Made by a program: the position numbers and the translations under genes
Notes under the pieces: generated by a model
The model's database searches: none
Told to the model about the DNA's origin: nothing
Seen by the model: only the letters and a program-made list of their open reading frames with translations
Shown here: in pieces, positions 6,046 to 16,418 of the stretch
Numbering within the stretch: position 1 is the first letter of the stretch
How the letters are laid out: each line of letters begins with the position of its first letter
Assembly (NCBI RefSeq): GCF_004795015.1
Contig: NZ_SSBI01000037.1
Coordinates: 18,914 to 82,913, forward strand
DNA length: 64,000 nt
Direction of reading: 5' to 3'
Source of the DNA: Streptomyces sp. A1277
Lineage (GTDB): Bacteria > Actinomycetota > Actinomycetes > Streptomycetales > Streptomycetaceae

Positions 6046-9000
6046 GTGCGCTACGGCATCCTCGGGACCACCCAGGCACTCCACGACGACGGCACGCCCG
6101 TCTCCGTCGGCGGGGCGCGCCTGCGTGCCCTGCTCACCGTGCTCGCGCTGCGGCCCGGGCGGACGGTCCCGGTCGCCGTGCTCGTGGACGAGGTGTGGGA
6201 CGGCGAGCCGCCGGCCGACGCGGCCGGTGCGCTCCAGGCGCTGGTGGGGCGGCTGCGGCGGGCGCTCGGGCACGAGGCCGTCGCCTCGGCGGAGAGCGGC
6301 TACCGGCTGGAGGCCGAGCCGGAGGCCGTCGACCTGTTCCGCTTCGAGCGGCTCGCCGGTGAAGGCGCGCGGGCCCTCGCGGAGGGCGACCCGGCGCGGG
6401 CCATGCGCGTCCTGGACGACGCACTGGCGCTCTGGCGGGGCCCCGCGCTCGCCGATCTCCCCGACCGGCACACCTCCGCCACGCGCTGGACGGCCCGGCG
6501 CCTCGACGCCCGCCGGGCCAGGCTCACCGCCGCGCTCCGGCTCGGCCGGGCCGCCGAGGTGCTGCCGGAGCTGGCGGCGCTCTGCGGTGAACACCCCCTG
6601 GACGAACCGCTCCAGGCCCTCCGGCTGCGCGCCCTGCGCGATGCCGGGCGCACCGCCCAGGCGCTGGCCGCGTACGACGAGGTGCGCACCCTCATCGCCG
6701 ACCGGCTCGGCACCGGCCCCGGGCCCGAGCTGACCGCCCTGTACGAGGAGCTGCTGCGGCAGGAGCCCGCGCCCGCCCCGGCCGCCCAGCCGGCCGCCGC
6801 CCCCGCGCCCGCCCCCGCCCCCCGGCTCGGCAATCTGCGGACCCGGCTGACCAGCTTCGTCGGGCGGGAGCGCGACATGGAGGCGCTGCGCGGCGACCTC
6901 TCCCGGGGGCGGCTCGTCACCCTGCTCGGGCCCGGCGGGGCCGGCAAGACCCGGCTCTCGCAGGAGGTCGCCGACACCGTCGCCCCCGGCACCTGGCCGG
7001 ACGGCGTCTGGCTGGCCGAGCTCGCGCCCGTGGACGATCCCGAAGCGGTGCCGGAGGCGGTGCTCGCCGCGCTCGGTGCCCGGGAGACCGTGCTGAGCGG
7101 GGCCGGCGCCGGAGAGTTCCGGGCGGTCGAACGGGCCTCGGGCGAGGAGCGGGCCGCCGGCGAATCGCTCGCCCGGCTCACCGAGTACTGCTCCCGCCGC
7201 CGCATGCTGCTCCTGCTGGACAACTGCGAGCACGTCATCGAGGCCGCGGCCGCCCTCGCCGACCACCTGCTGGCCCGCTGCCCGCAGCTCACCGTCCTCG
7301 CGACCAGCCGCGAAACCCTGGGCGTGCCCGGCGAGTTCGTCCGGCCGGTCGATCCGCTGCCGGACCCCACGGCCCTGCGGCTGCTGGCCGAGCGCGGCGC
7401 CGCCGCCCGGCCCGGCTTCCGGATCGACGCGGACGAGGCGACGGCGGTCGCCGCCGCCGAGATCTGCCGCCGCCTGGACGGGCTGCCGCTCGCCATCGAA
7501 CTCGCCGCCGCCCGGCTGCGGATGCTCACCCCGCAGCAGATCGCCGAACGGCTGGACGACCGGTTCCGGCTGCTGACCAACGGCAGCCGGACCGTGCTCC
7601 CGCGCCAGCAGACCCTGCGGGCCGTCGTCGACTGGTCCTGGGAGCTGCTGGACGACGCCGAGCGCGTCACCCTGCGCAGGCTGTCCGCCTTCGCCGGCGG
7701 CTGCACCCTCGAAGCCGCCGGGGCCGTCTGCGCCGACGGGGCGGGGCAGACGCACGAGGCCGCCCGGCTGCTCGGCTCCCTCGTGGACAAGTCCCTGGTC
7801 GTGGCCGCCCCGGCGCCGGACGGCCAGATGCGCTACCGGCTGCTGGAGACCGTCGGCGAGTACGCGGCGGAGCGGCTGGAGGAGTCCGGGGAGCGGGACG
7901 CCGTCGAGCGCCGGCACCTCGTCCACTTCCGCGAGCTGGCCCGTACCACCGACCCGCTGCTGCGCGGCTCCGGACAGCTCGCCGCCATCGAACTGCTCCA
8001 GCGCGAGTACGAGAACCTGCGCACCGCCCTGCGGCACGCCGTCGCCGCCCGCGACGAGCAGGAGGCGCTGTGCATGGTGCTGTCGCTCTCCTGGTACTGG
8101 CAGATCCGCAATCTGCGCGGCGACGCCCTGCACTGGGCCGGCTCGGTCGCGGCCCTCGGCCCGGACCCGTTCGCCATGCCCGTACGGCCCGCGCCCTCCA
8201 TCTACGAGCGCTGCACCGACGCGCCCCCGCCCATGGGGCCGGAACTGCTCCAGGAGGCGCGGCGCCAGGTGGCGCTGGTGGAGCTGGTCAACATGGACCA
8301 CGCGATGGACGAGTGGACGAACGAGGCCAGCATGGCCCGGCTGCGGGCGATCGTCGCCACCTACCGGGCCGGGCAGCCGCAGACCTGCCGCAGCCCCGCC
8401 TCGCTCTGGTTCTACGCCGTCATGCTGACCGGGGGCGTCGCCGACCTGCGGCACCTGCTGGACGAAACCGTGCGCGGCGCGCGGGAGTTCGGCTACGAGT
8501 GGGAGCTCGCCGCAGCCCTCCAGATGCGGGCCAACGTGCTGGCCAACCGCCCCGACTGGGCCGGGGAGGCCCACACGGACGCCGCCGAGAGCCTGGCGGT
8601 CTTCCGCCGGCTCGGCGACGACTGGGGGATGGCCGAGGCGCTCTCCTCGCGCGGCGAGGCCAACGAGAAGACGGGTGCCTACGCGCAGGCGGCCGAGGAC
8701 TACCAGGCCGCGATCCGCTCGGCCGAGAAGCTGGGAGCCCTGGCCCAGGTGTCGGTGCTCCGCATCCGTTACGCCTCCGTGCTGACCGAGCTGGACCGCG
8801 GTGCGGAGGGCGAGGCGATCATGCGCGAGGCGCTGGCCGACGAGCGCCACACCGGGCACGAGGCGAGGCCGACGGCGCGGCTCTTCCTCGCGATGTGGCT
8901 GGGCCGGGCCGGGCGTACGGCCGAAGCGCGCGAGCAGTTCGCCCTGCTGCACGAGGAGTTCCAGTCCGAGGCCATGGCGGTCTTCGAGGCGTTCGTCATC

Positions 9001-9387
9001 GGCGGTCTGGCCTGGCTGGACAACCAGGACGGCGACTACGCCCGTGCGCTGGAGCGGAGCCGGCGGGCGCTGGCGGGGATGGGCGACCCGCTGACGCAGA
9101 TGGTGGCGCCGCAGATGGCGGTGGTCAATCTGGTCCTCCTGGCCTGGGCGCTGGCCGGGCTCGGGGGCGAGGAGCGCTCCGGGCTCGCGGCACGGCTGCT
9201 GGGCGCGGGCCGGCAGAACCTGCCGAGGGGCCACTTCATGACCGCGGTGGAACGGGAGAACTTCGCCCGTGCCGAGGCACTGGTCCGCGACCGGCTGGGC
9301 GACAGCGCCTTTGCCGCCGCGTACGCCGAGGGCGGCGGCCTCTCCCTGGAGGAGGCCGCCGCCCTCGTCGACGCGTACCGGAACTGA
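6046..9387 (+). CDS. AfsR/SARP-type regulator with NB-ARC and TPR
   Basis: A large cytoplasmic regulator. The winged-helix DNA-binding domain covers residues about 1-90 (VRYGILGTTQA, GGARLRALLTVLALRPGR) and the BTAD helical domain about 95-245. An Ala/Pro linker follows, then an NB-ARC ATPase with Walker A GPGGAGKTRLSQ (near 295) and Walker B LLLLDNCEH (near 388), and a C-terminal TPR region. AfsR-like proteins activate secondary metabolism or developmental genes. I place the start at GTG 6046 because family members begin MRYGxLG; ATG 5986, preceded by AAGGG, is the alternative and would add 20 residues. The ABC exporter genes downstream are convergent, so no operon is formed. Confidence 0.85.
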   Translation: MRYGILGTTQALHDDGTPVSVGGARLRALLTVLALRPGRTVPVAVLVDEVWDGEPPADAAGALQALVGRLRRALGHEAVASAESGYRLEAEPEAVDLFRFERLAGEGARALAEGDPARAMRVLDDALALWRGPALADLPDRHTSATRWTARRLDARRARLTAALRLGRAAEVLPELAALCGEHPLDEPLQALRLRALRDAGRTAQALAAYDEVRTLIADRLGTGPGPELTALYEELLRQEPAPAPAAQPAAAPAPAPAPRLGNLRTRLTSFVGRERDMEALRGDLSRGRLVTLLGPGGAGKTRLSQEVADTVAPGTWPDGVWLAELAPVDDPEAVPEAVLAALGARETVLSGAGAGEFRAVERASGEERAAGESLARLTEYCSRRRMLLLLDNCEHVIEAAAALADHLLARCPQLTVLATSRETLGVPGEFVRPVDPLPDPTALRLLAERGAAARPGFRIDADEATAVAAAEICRRLDGLPLAIELAAARLRMLTPQQIAERLDDRFRLLTNGSRTVLPRQQTLRAVVDWSWELLDDAERVTLRRLSAFAGGCTLEAAGAVCADGAGQTHEAARLLGSLVDKSLVVAAPAPDGQMRYRLLETVGEYAAERLEESGERDAVERRHLVHFRELARTTDPLLRGSGQLAAIELLQREYENLRTALRHAVAARDEQEALCMVLSLSWYWQIRNLRGDALHWAGSVAALGPDPFAMPVRPAPSIYERCTDAPPPMGPELLQEARRQVALVELVNMDHAMDEWTNEASMARLRAIVATYRAGQPQTCRSPASLWFYAVMLTGGVADLRHLLDETVRGAREFGYEWELAAALQMRANVLANRPDWAGEAHTDAAESLAVFRRLGDDWGMAEALSSRGEANEKTGAYAQAAEDYQAAIRSAEKLGALAQVSVLRIRYASVLTELDRGAEGEAIMREALADERHTGHEARPTARLFLAMWLGRAGRTAEAREQFALLHEEFQSEAMAVFEAFVIGGLAWLDNQDGDYARALERSRRALAGMGDPLTQMVAPQMAVVNLVLLAWALAGLGGEERSGLAARLLGAGRQNLPRGHFMTAVERENFARAEALVRDRLGDSAFAAAYAEGGGLSLEEAAALVDAYRN

Positions 9388-9399
9388 AGGACCCGCGGG

Positions 9400-10253
9400 T
9401 CAGGACTTCTTGCGGAACTTGGACACCGCGAGCGGGGCCACGAGCGTGGTGATGACCACGGCCCAGCCGAGGGTCAGCCAGACCGAGTGGCCGAGCGGGG
9501 TGCCCATCATGAGCCCGCGGGCCGCGTCGGCCAGGTTCGACAGCGGGTTGTAGTCGGTGAACGTCTGGAGCCAGCCGGGCATCGTCGTGGGCGGGGCGAA
9601 GATCGAGGAACCGAACTGGAGCGGCATCATCACCAGCATCCCCATCCCCTGAACGGCCTGGGACGTCTTCATGGCCAGTCCGAGCAGGATGAAGATCCAC
9701 ATGATGGCGGCGCCGAACGCGGCCGACAGGGCGATGGCCCCGATCAGCCCGAGCACCGAGCCGTGCAGCTCCAGGCCGAGCGCGAAGCCCATGCCGAGCA
9801 GGATGAGCGTGGCGACCATCATCCGGCCCAGCTCGACCACGATCTTGGCGATGAGCACCGAGGACCGCGCGATCGGCATCGTACGGAAGCGGTCCATGAC
9901 GCCCTTGCGGAAGTCGTCGTTGACACCGCTGCCGACGGCCATGGCGATGTTCATGCCCATCATCGCCATCAGCCCGGGGATCAGGTAGTTCAGGTACTCC
10001 TGCCGGCCGCCGCCCATGCTGCCGCCGACCGAGCCGCCGAAGACGTACACGAACAGCAGCACGAAGATGACGGGCATCAGCAGCGCGTCGAACATCGACT
10101 CCGGATCCTTCTTGATCTGGAGCAGATTGCGCCGTACCAGCGCGCCGATGTGGCGGAGGTTGTTCCGGAGCCCGATGCCGCCCTCGTCGTGGAGCTTCGC
10201 GGCCGGCGCGGAGACGGACGTGTCGGTGGGGGTGGGAGTCAGAGTCGTCGTGC

Positions 10254-10257
<4 letters not shown>
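9400..10257 (-). CDS. ABC transporter permease, DrrB type
   Basis: A 285-residue membrane protein starting at ATG 10257, whose start overlaps the stop of the ATPase gene as ATGA. After a 40-residue cytoplasmic N-terminus, the ABC2-type core shows six hydrophobic segments, the RRNLLQIKKDPESMFDALLMP entry helix (split across residues about 42-62) and the conserved SVLIAKIVVELGR and FTDYNPLSNLADAARGLM segments. DrrB-type permeases pair with DrrA ATPases to export drugs, antibiotics or lipids. The substrate is not indicated. A DrrA/DrrB pair by itself does not show that a biosynthetic cluster is present. Confidence 0.87.
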
Positions 10258-11264
<1,007 letters not shown>

Positions 11265-11330
11265 GCCGACCATCAGACCAGCCGCCACCGACAGCCCACC
11301 GACATCCCGCCTACAGCCGCCGGCACAGGC

Positions 11331-11367
11331 CGACAGCCCGCCGATGGGGGAAGTCGGCGGGCTGTCG
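11331..11367 (-). terminator. second hairpin behind panB
   Basis: Perfect 14-bp arms cgacagcccgccga and tcggcgggctgtcg with a nine-base loop. It lies between panB and the ABC transporter operon on the same strand. Confidence 0.7.
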
Positions 11368-11388
11368 TTGGTGCCGGTGGTGGTCATC

Positions 11389-11423
11389 GGGGGCTGTCCC
11401 CCGGGCGTCGGGGGACAGCCCCC
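11389..11423 (-). terminator. panB terminator hairpin
   Basis: Perfect 14-bp arms gggggctgtccccc and gggggacagccccc with a seven-base loop, 7 bp beyond the panB stop. Like most Streptomyces terminators it lacks a T run. Two hairpins in series insulate panB from the exporter genes. Confidence 0.8.
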
Positions 11424-11429
11424 GGGGCC

Positions 11430-12314
11430 TCAGTGGAAGGTGTGCTCCGGGGCCGGGAACGTGCCGCCGACGACCTCTTCGGCGTACGCCTTCGCCGCGT
11501 CGCCGAGGATCTGCCGCAGGTCGGCGTACTGCTTGGTGAAGCGCGGCACCTTGCCGCCGGTCAGTCCGGCCATGTCGGTGTAGACCAGCACCTGCGCGTC
11601 GGTCTCCGGGCCCGCGCCGATCCCGATGGTCGGGATGTGCAGGGTGCGGGTGACCTCCGCGGCCAGCTCGGCCGGTACGAGTTCCAGGACGACGGCGAAC
11701 GCGCCCGCGTCCTGCACGGCCTTGGCGTCGCGCAGCATCTGCTGGGCGGCCTCCTCGCCGCGGCCCTGCACCCGGTAGCCCATCGCGTTGACGGACTGCG
11801 GGGTCAGGCCGATGTGGGCCATGACCGGGATACCGGCGTCGACCAGCAGCTTGATCTGCTCGTGGCTGCGCTCGCCGCCCTCCAGCTTGACCGCGCCGAC
11901 GCCGGACTCCTTGATGAGCCGGGTGGCGTTGCGGAGGGCCTGGACCGGGCTCTCCTGGTACGCCCCGAAGGGCAGGTCCGCGACGATCAGGGCGCGCTTG
12001 GTGCCCCGGACGACGGCGGCGGACAGGATGGCGATCTCGTCCATCGTGACGGGCACGGTGGTCTCGTAGCCGAGGTGACAGTTGCCCATGGAGTCGCCGA
12101 CGAGCATGACCGGGATGCCGGCCTCGTCGAAGACGGACGCGGTCATCGCGTCGTAGGCGGTGAGCATCGGCCACTTCTCGCCGCGCGCGGTGGCGGCGGC
12201 GACGTCGTGGACGGTGACCCGGCGGTTGCTCTTGCCCCCGTACAGCGCCTTGCTGCTGTCGGAGGGGGTACCCGCGGGGGTGGCGGACTGGTTCTGCGCA
12301 GCCTGAAGCGACAT
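11430..12314 (-). CDS. panB: ketopantoate hydroxymethyltransferase
   Basis: A 294-residue enzyme of pantothenate (vitamin B5, CoA) synthesis: it transfers a hydroxymethyl group from 5,10-methylene-tetrahydrofolate to 2-oxoisovalerate to give ketopantoate. The TIM-barrel motifs are clear: MLTAYDAMTASVFDEAGIPV, VGDSMGNCHLGYE (metal-binding D), ADLPFGAYQ, VKLEGGE, PVMAHIGLTPQSVNAMGG-type segment, and VLELVP with the catalytic glutamate. The start ATG 12314 has AAGGAG nine bases upstream; ATG 12335 is in frame but less well placed. It is a single-gene unit. Confidence 0.95.
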   Translation of the reverse strand: MSLQAAQNQSATPAGTPSDSSKALYGGKSNRRVTVHDVAAATARGEKWPMLTAYDAMTASVFDEAGIPVMLVGDSMGNCHLGYETTVPVTMDEIAILSAAVVRGTKRALIVADLPFGAYQESPVQALRNATRLIKESGVGAVKLEGGERSHEQIKLLVDAGIPVMAHIGLTPQSVNAMGYRVQGRGEEAAQQMLRDAKAVQDAGAFAVVLELVPAELAAEVTRTLHIPTIGIGAGPETDAQVLVYTDMAGLTGGKVPRFTKQYADLRQILGDAAKAYAEEVVGGTFPAPEHTFH

Positions 12315-12435
12315 GGCAGGTGGCTCCTTCGTCATCTCGAGGCGCCCTGACGGCGTCCCCGGATCGCTTCCATGGTGGCATCCCGGAGCCGGTCGCGGGA
12401 AGTGGGCCGCGCATCCGGGGAGTCGGTAAAGAATT

Positions 12436-12458
12436 TACAATACGAGACGGTCTCGTAT
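12436..12458. promoter_or_regulatory. -10 element and TetR-type operator of the efflux gene
   Basis: A near-perfect dyad atacgagac-g-gtctcgtat (12440-12458) follows directly on a TACAAT hexamer (12436-12441), 25-47 bp before the pump start codon. Dyads with TACxAGAC/GTCTxGTA arms are typical binding sites of TetR proteins that control EmrB/QacA pumps, and such a regulator is encoded just after the pump. Confidence 0.7.
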
Positions 12459-12482
12459 CGGAATGAGGTTAGGCTGCTCCCC

Positions 12483-14087
12483 ATGTCCACACCGTCCGGC
12501 GCCCCCGCCGCGCCCCAGATACCGGAGGCGGTCCACCGCCGCCGCTGGGCGATTCTCGTCGTCCTGATGTTCAGCCTGCTCATCGTGGTGCTGGACAACT
12601 CGATCCTGAACGTCGCCGTCAAGACGATCGCCTCTCCCTCGCCCACCGGCATCGGCGCCACCCAGAGCGAGCTGGAGTGGGCGATCAACTCCTACACGCT
12701 CGTCTTCGCCGGGCTCCTCTTCACCGCCGGCCTGCTGGGCGACCGCCTGGGCCGCAAGAAGGTCCTGCTCTTCGGCATCACCCTCTTCGGCATCGGCTCG
12801 GCGCTCGCCGCCATGTCCGGCTCGCCCGGCCAGCTCATCACCTGGCGCGCCCTGATGGGCTTCGGCGCCGCCTTCGTCATGCCGGCCACGCTCGCCGTCC
12901 TGATGAACGTCTTCGAGCGCGACGAGCAGCCCAAGGCCATCGGCATCTGGGCCGGCAGCGTCGGCCTCGGCATCGCGATCGGCCCCATCACCGGCGGCCT
13001 GCTCCTCGAACACTTCTGGTGGGGCTCGATCTTCCTGGTCAACGTGCCCGTCGTGGTCATCGCGCTGATCGCCATGGTGCTGCTGGTGCCGGATTCGAAG
13101 GACCCGAAGCCGGGGAAGCTCGACCCGGTCGGCGTGGTGCTCTCCATCATCGGCCTGGTCCTGCTGGTGTACGGCATCATCCGCGGCGGCGAACTCGCCG
13201 ACTTCACCGACGTCTCCGTCCTGCTCCCGGTCATCGGCGGACTCGCCGTCCTGGTGGTCTTCGTCCTCCACGAGAAGCGCAGCGCCAGCCCGGCCATCGA
13301 CATCTCGTACTTCAGGAAGCCCGCGTTCTCCGCCGCCGTCGCCGCCATCGCGCTGGTCTTCTTCGCGCTGATGGGCGTGACCTTCTTCTCCGCCTTCTAC
13401 ATGCAGAGCGTGCGCGGCTGGAGCGCCCTGCAGTCCGGGCTGCTGATCCTGCCGCTGGCCGTGGCGCAGATGCTCTTCGCGCCCCGCGCCCGGCTCGTCG
13501 TCGCCCGGTTCGGCGCCCGCGCCGTCTGCACCGTCGGCATGCTGGCCGTCGCGCTCGGCCTGGCCGCGTTCGCCCTGTTCGAAGCCGACACGCCGGTCTG
13601 GGTGATGTGCGTGGTCTTCTTCGTCCAGGGCACCGGCATGGCACACGTGATGCCGCCGGTCACCGTGGCCGTGATGCAGGCGCTGCCGCGCGAGAAGGCG
13701 GGCTCGGGATCGGCCGTCAACAACACGTTCCGCCAGGTCGGCGGCGCGCTCGGGATCGCCGTCCTCGGCTCGGTGCTGTCCACCGTCTACCGCGGTGACA
13801 TCGAGGACCACCTCGGCGCGCTGCCCGCCGGGGCCCGGGACGCGGCGGGGGAGTCCATCGAGGCGACGCTCGCCGTCGCGGAGAAGATGGGCCCCACCGG
13901 CACCCCGCTGATCACCGCCGCGCACGACGCCTTCATCAGCGCCATGCACGTCACGGCCATCGGCTCGGCCTGTGTCGCGCTCATCGGGGCGGTCGTGGTC
14001 GCCCTCTGGCTGCCGGGCCGCGAACCCGTCGGCCGGCCGCCCGTACAGGACGGGGCGCGGACCGCTCCGGCGGGCGCCGAGCGGTGA
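12483..14087 (+). CDS. DHA2 family MFS drug efflux pump (EmrB/QacA)
   Basis: A 534-residue proton antiporter with about 14 membrane helices. Visible signatures are LDNSILNVAV in helix 1 (motif D1), the GLLGDRLGRKK loop (motif A), RALMGFGAAFVMPATLAVL (motif B) and SVGLGIAIGPITGG (motif C), which together define the 14-helix drug:H+ family. The start is ATG 12483. An operator overlaps the promoter, and a TetR gene follows in the same direction after 134 bp, so the pair looks like a ligand-induced resistance unit. The transported drug is not predictable. Confidence 0.9.
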   Translation: MSTPSGAPAAPQIPEAVHRRRWAILVVLMFSLLIVVLDNSILNVAVKTIASPSPTGIGATQSELEWAINSYTLVFAGLLFTAGLLGDRLGRKKVLLFGITLFGIGSALAAMSGSPGQLITWRALMGFGAAFVMPATLAVLMNVFERDEQPKAIGIWAGSVGLGIAIGPITGGLLLEHFWWGSIFLVNVPVVVIALIAMVLLVPDSKDPKPGKLDPVGVVLSIIGLVLLVYGIIRGGELADFTDVSVLLPVIGGLAVLVVFVLHEKRSASPAIDISYFRKPAFSAAVAAIALVFFALMGVTFFSAFYMQSVRGWSALQSGLLILPLAVAQMLFAPRARLVVARFGARAVCTVGMLAVALGLAAFALFEADTPVWVMCVVFFVQGTGMAHVMPPVTVAVMQALPREKAGSGSAVNNTFRQVGGALGIAVLGSVLSTVYRGDIEDHLGALPAGARDAAGESIEATLAVAEKMGPTGTPLITAAHDAFISAMHVTAIGSACVALIGAVVVALWLPGREPVGRPPVQDGARTAPAGAER

Positions 14088-14117
14088 CATCGGCGGCCGC
14101 GTACGGCTGACCCTTTC

Positions 14118-14151
14118 GTGTGAACCGGGCCGCGTGCGACCTGGTTCACAC
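14118..14151. promoter_or_regulatory. inverted repeat gtgtgaacc/ggttcacac
   Basis: Nine-base perfect arms 16 bp apart lie between the pump stop and the TetR start. The spacing is long for a terminator stem, so a second operator is possible. The arms differ from the 12440 dyad. Confidence 0.4.
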
Positions 14152-14221
14152 CTGCGGGACAGGACGCGGCCGGGCCCCGCCCGCGTCGGAGAGAATCGGG
14201 GGCGGCGAAAGGTGGTTTCAC

Positions 14222-15130
14222 GTGCAGGCGCAGGCACCGGACCGGGACGAGCGGGCCATGGGCGAGCGGGACGGGCGGCCGGACGGCGGCCCCGGCCCCG
14301 ATCCGGGCGGCCCGGGCGCCGCCGCACGGGGCCCCGCCCCGGCCTCCGCACCCGCCTCGGCTTCCGCCTCCGCACCCGCCTCAGCCCCCGCCTCGGCTTC
14401 CGCACCCGCCTCGGCTTCCGCCTCCGCACCCGCCTCAGCCCCCGCCTCGGCTTCCGCACCCGCCTCGGCCTCAGCATCCGCACCCGACTCCGCCCCCGGC
14501 GAGGAGCCGGAGCCGCGCCGGGGCCGGCCGCGCAGCGCCGCCGCCGAGCGGGCCATCCTGGACGCCGTCGTGGAGCTGCTGGAGGCCGGCGAACCCCTCG
14601 CGGCCCTGTCCATCGAGCGCATCGCCCGTACCGCGGGCGTCGGCAAGGCCACCATCTACCGGCGCTGGGCCGGCAAGGAGGAGCTGTTCGTCGACGTCCT
14701 GCGCGCCATCGAGCCCCCCGAACCGGACGTCTCCGGCACCGGCGGCCTGGACGACCTGCGCGTCCTGCTGGAGTCCATCCGTACGCGCGGCCTCGCCCAG
14801 CGCTCCTCGGCCCTGCTGCACAACGTGTTCGCGCAGATGAAAAGCCACCCCAAGCTCTGGCACGAGTACCAGTGCACCGTGATAGCCCCCCGACGCCTCG
14901 CCATGGCCGCCGCCGTCCGGCGCGCCGTCGAGGCCGGTGAGCTGCGGGACGACACGGACGTGGAACTGATGGACGACCTGTTCCTCGGCCCCATGCTCGT
15001 ACGCACCATCCACCGGCCCGACGCGCCGCTGCCCGAGGACCTCGCCGACCGCATCATCGCGCTGGCGATCGAGGGCCTGGCACCCCGGCGCGCCGCCGGC
15101 AAACCGGACGACGGCACGGACCAGGGCTGA
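14222..15130 (+). CDS. TetR regulator with Ala/Ser/Pro-repeat N-terminus
   Basis: A 302-residue regulator from GTG 14222 (AAAGGTGG upstream). The helix-turn-helix lies near residues 98-145 (ERAILDAVVELLEAG, IERIARTAGVGKATIYRRW), followed by the TetR_C-type ligand domain. What is odd is the 95-residue N-terminal extension, of which about 55 residues are nearly only Ala, Ser and Pro; the period is 18 residues. The normal family length is 190-210. The extension is likely a flexible spacer created by DNA slippage. The protein probably represses the pump through the 12440-12458 dyad. Confidence 0.82.
   Translation: MQAQAPDRDERAMGERDGRPDGGPGPDPGGPGAAARGPAPASAPASASASAPASAPASASAPASASASAPASAPASASAPASASASAPDSAPGEEPEPRRGRPRSAAAERAILDAVVELLEAGEPLAALSIERIARTAGVGKATIYRRWAGKEELFVDVLRAIEPPEPDVSGTGGLDDLRVLLESIRTRGLAQRSSALLHNVFAQMKSHPKLWHEYQCTVIAPRRLAMAAAVRRAVEAGELRDDTDVELMDDLFLGPMLVRTIHRPDAPLPEDLADRIIALAIEGLAPRRAAGKPDDGTDQG
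14343..14493. repeat. 54-bp imperfect tandem repeat inside TetR gene
   Basis: About 2.6 copies of a 54-bp unit encode the 18-residue period ASASASAPASAPASASAP. Copies are nearly identical at DNA level, so the array is young or kept homogeneous by recombination. No unique spacers are present, which excludes CRISPR. Confidence 0.8.
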
Positions 15131-15332
15131 CGTGCCGGGCGGGGACGAGTGTGCAGGCTTCGTCACAGACCCGCGCGTACCGCCCCCGGCCGGAACTGCC
15201 GGCGCCGCCTCCTACGTCCTCGTGGCAGTACGGCAGCCGGCGGAGGCATGAGTCGGCGGCATGAAACACATCGCGCATCCCCTAGGGTCGGGGGCGCGGC
15301 GATGTGTACGGCAAGGCAGTGAGGACAGTGCG

Positions 15333-16355
15333 ATGGCGCAGGCGTACAGGGCGGACACGGAGACCGGCGGCACGGAGCCGCAGCGCTCCGGATCCCGCTT
15401 CCGGGACCTGCGCGAGAGACTCACGGGGGACCGGGGCATCTGGCGCCGGGGGATCGTCCTGGCCTGCTGCTCGCTGCTGCTGACCCTCGTGATGGTCTTC
15501 CACTCCCGCATCCCGAACACCATCGGCAACCTGGGCAGCCTCTCCGAGACATTCCTGCCCTGGTGCGCCGTGTTCATTCCGCTGCTGCTGATCCTGGGGC
15601 TGGTACGCCGCTCGGCGACCGCCCTGGTCGCGCTGCTGCTGCCGGTCGTGGTCTGGTTCAACCTGTTCGGCGGGCTGCTCTTCGACAAGTCGGGCAGCGG
15701 CGGCGACCTCACCGTCGCCACCCACAACGTCAACGCGGACAACCCCGACCCCGCCGCCACCGCCGAGCAGGTCGCGGGCTCCGGCGCGGACGTCGTCGCC
15801 CTCCAGGAGCTGCCCGCCGGGAAGGTGGCCGCGTACGAGAAGGCGCTCGCCGGCACGTACCGGTACCACTCCGTGCAGGGGACCGTCGGCCTGTGGAGCA
15901 AGTACCGGCTCAGCGACACCCGACCGGTGGACCTCAAGATGGGCTGGGTCCGCGCCATGCGCACCACCGTCGCCACGCCCGAAGGCCCGCTCGCCGTCTA
16001 CGTGGCGCACCTGCCGTCCGTACGGGTCAAGCTCCACGCCGGCTTCACCGCCAACCAGCGCGACCAGAGCGCCGACGCGCTGGGCAAGGCCATCTCGCAC
16101 GAACCGCTCGACCGGATCGCCCTGCTCGGCGACCTCAACGGGACGATGAACGACCGCGCGCTCAACGCGGTCACCTCCCAGATGCGCTCCACCCAGGGCG
16201 CGGCCGGCGACGGCTTCGGGTTCAGCTGGCCCGCGTCGTTCCCGATGGCCCGGATCGACCAGATCATGGTCAAGGGCGTCGAGCCGATGTCCTCCTGGAC
16301 GCTCCCGGCCACCGGCAGCGACCATCTCCCGATCGCCGCACGCGTCAAACTCTGA
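15333..16355 (+). CDS. endonuclease/exonuclease/phosphatase family membrane protein
   Basis: A 340-residue protein from ATG 15333 (GAGGA upstream). Three hydrophobic segments lie at about 40-60, 72-90 and 95-112. From residue 125 an extracellular EEP domain follows: THNVNADN, VVALQELP with the metal-binding glutamate, LLGDLNGTMND with catalytic D and N, and the final GSDHLPIAARV with the Asp-His pair. EEP domains cleave phosphodiesters of nucleic acids, phospholipids or phosphoinositides. This N-terminally anchored architecture is common in actinomycetes and its substrate is unknown. A conserved-looking cctagggt -10 element lies about 45 bp upstream. Confidence 0.85.
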   Translation: MAQAYRADTETGGTEPQRSGSRFRDLRERLTGDRGIWRRGIVLACCSLLLTLVMVFHSRIPNTIGNLGSLSETFLPWCAVFIPLLLILGLVRRSATALVALLLPVVVWFNLFGGLLFDKSGSGGDLTVATHNVNADNPDPAATAEQVAGSGADVVALQELPAGKVAAYEKALAGTYRYHSVQGTVGLWSKYRLSDTRPVDLKMGWVRAMRTTVATPEGPLAVYVAHLPSVRVKLHAGFTANQRDQSADALGKAISHEPLDRIALLGDLNGTMNDRALNAVTSQMRSTQGAAGDGFGFSWPASFPMARIDQIMVKGVEPMSSWTLPATGSDHLPIAARVKL

Positions 16356-16399
16356 CGCAACAGGGCGTTCACCTGGACGCCCCACATATCTGAGAGACT

Positions 16400-16418
16400 T
16401 TGTTTCGTACGGGAACAA
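16400..16418. promoter_or_regulatory. imperfect palindrome upstream of MFS gene
   Basis: ttgtt-tcgtacggg-aacaa, with outer arms TTGTT/AACAA around a CGTACG core, lies 164 bp before the MFS start in a 226-bp gap that otherwise holds no gene. It is a possible operator. Confidence 0.3.

Noticed and set aside
5695..9234. A very long open frame opposite the AfsR-like gene
   Set aside because: Gly/Gln/Arg/Pro-rich translation without domains; it is the mirror of a high-GC gene, and the + strand frame has clear winged-helix, BTAD and NB-ARC motifs.
14343..14493. CRISPR array
   Set aside because: Repeats are contiguous, in frame and coding for Ala/Ser/Pro; no spacers.
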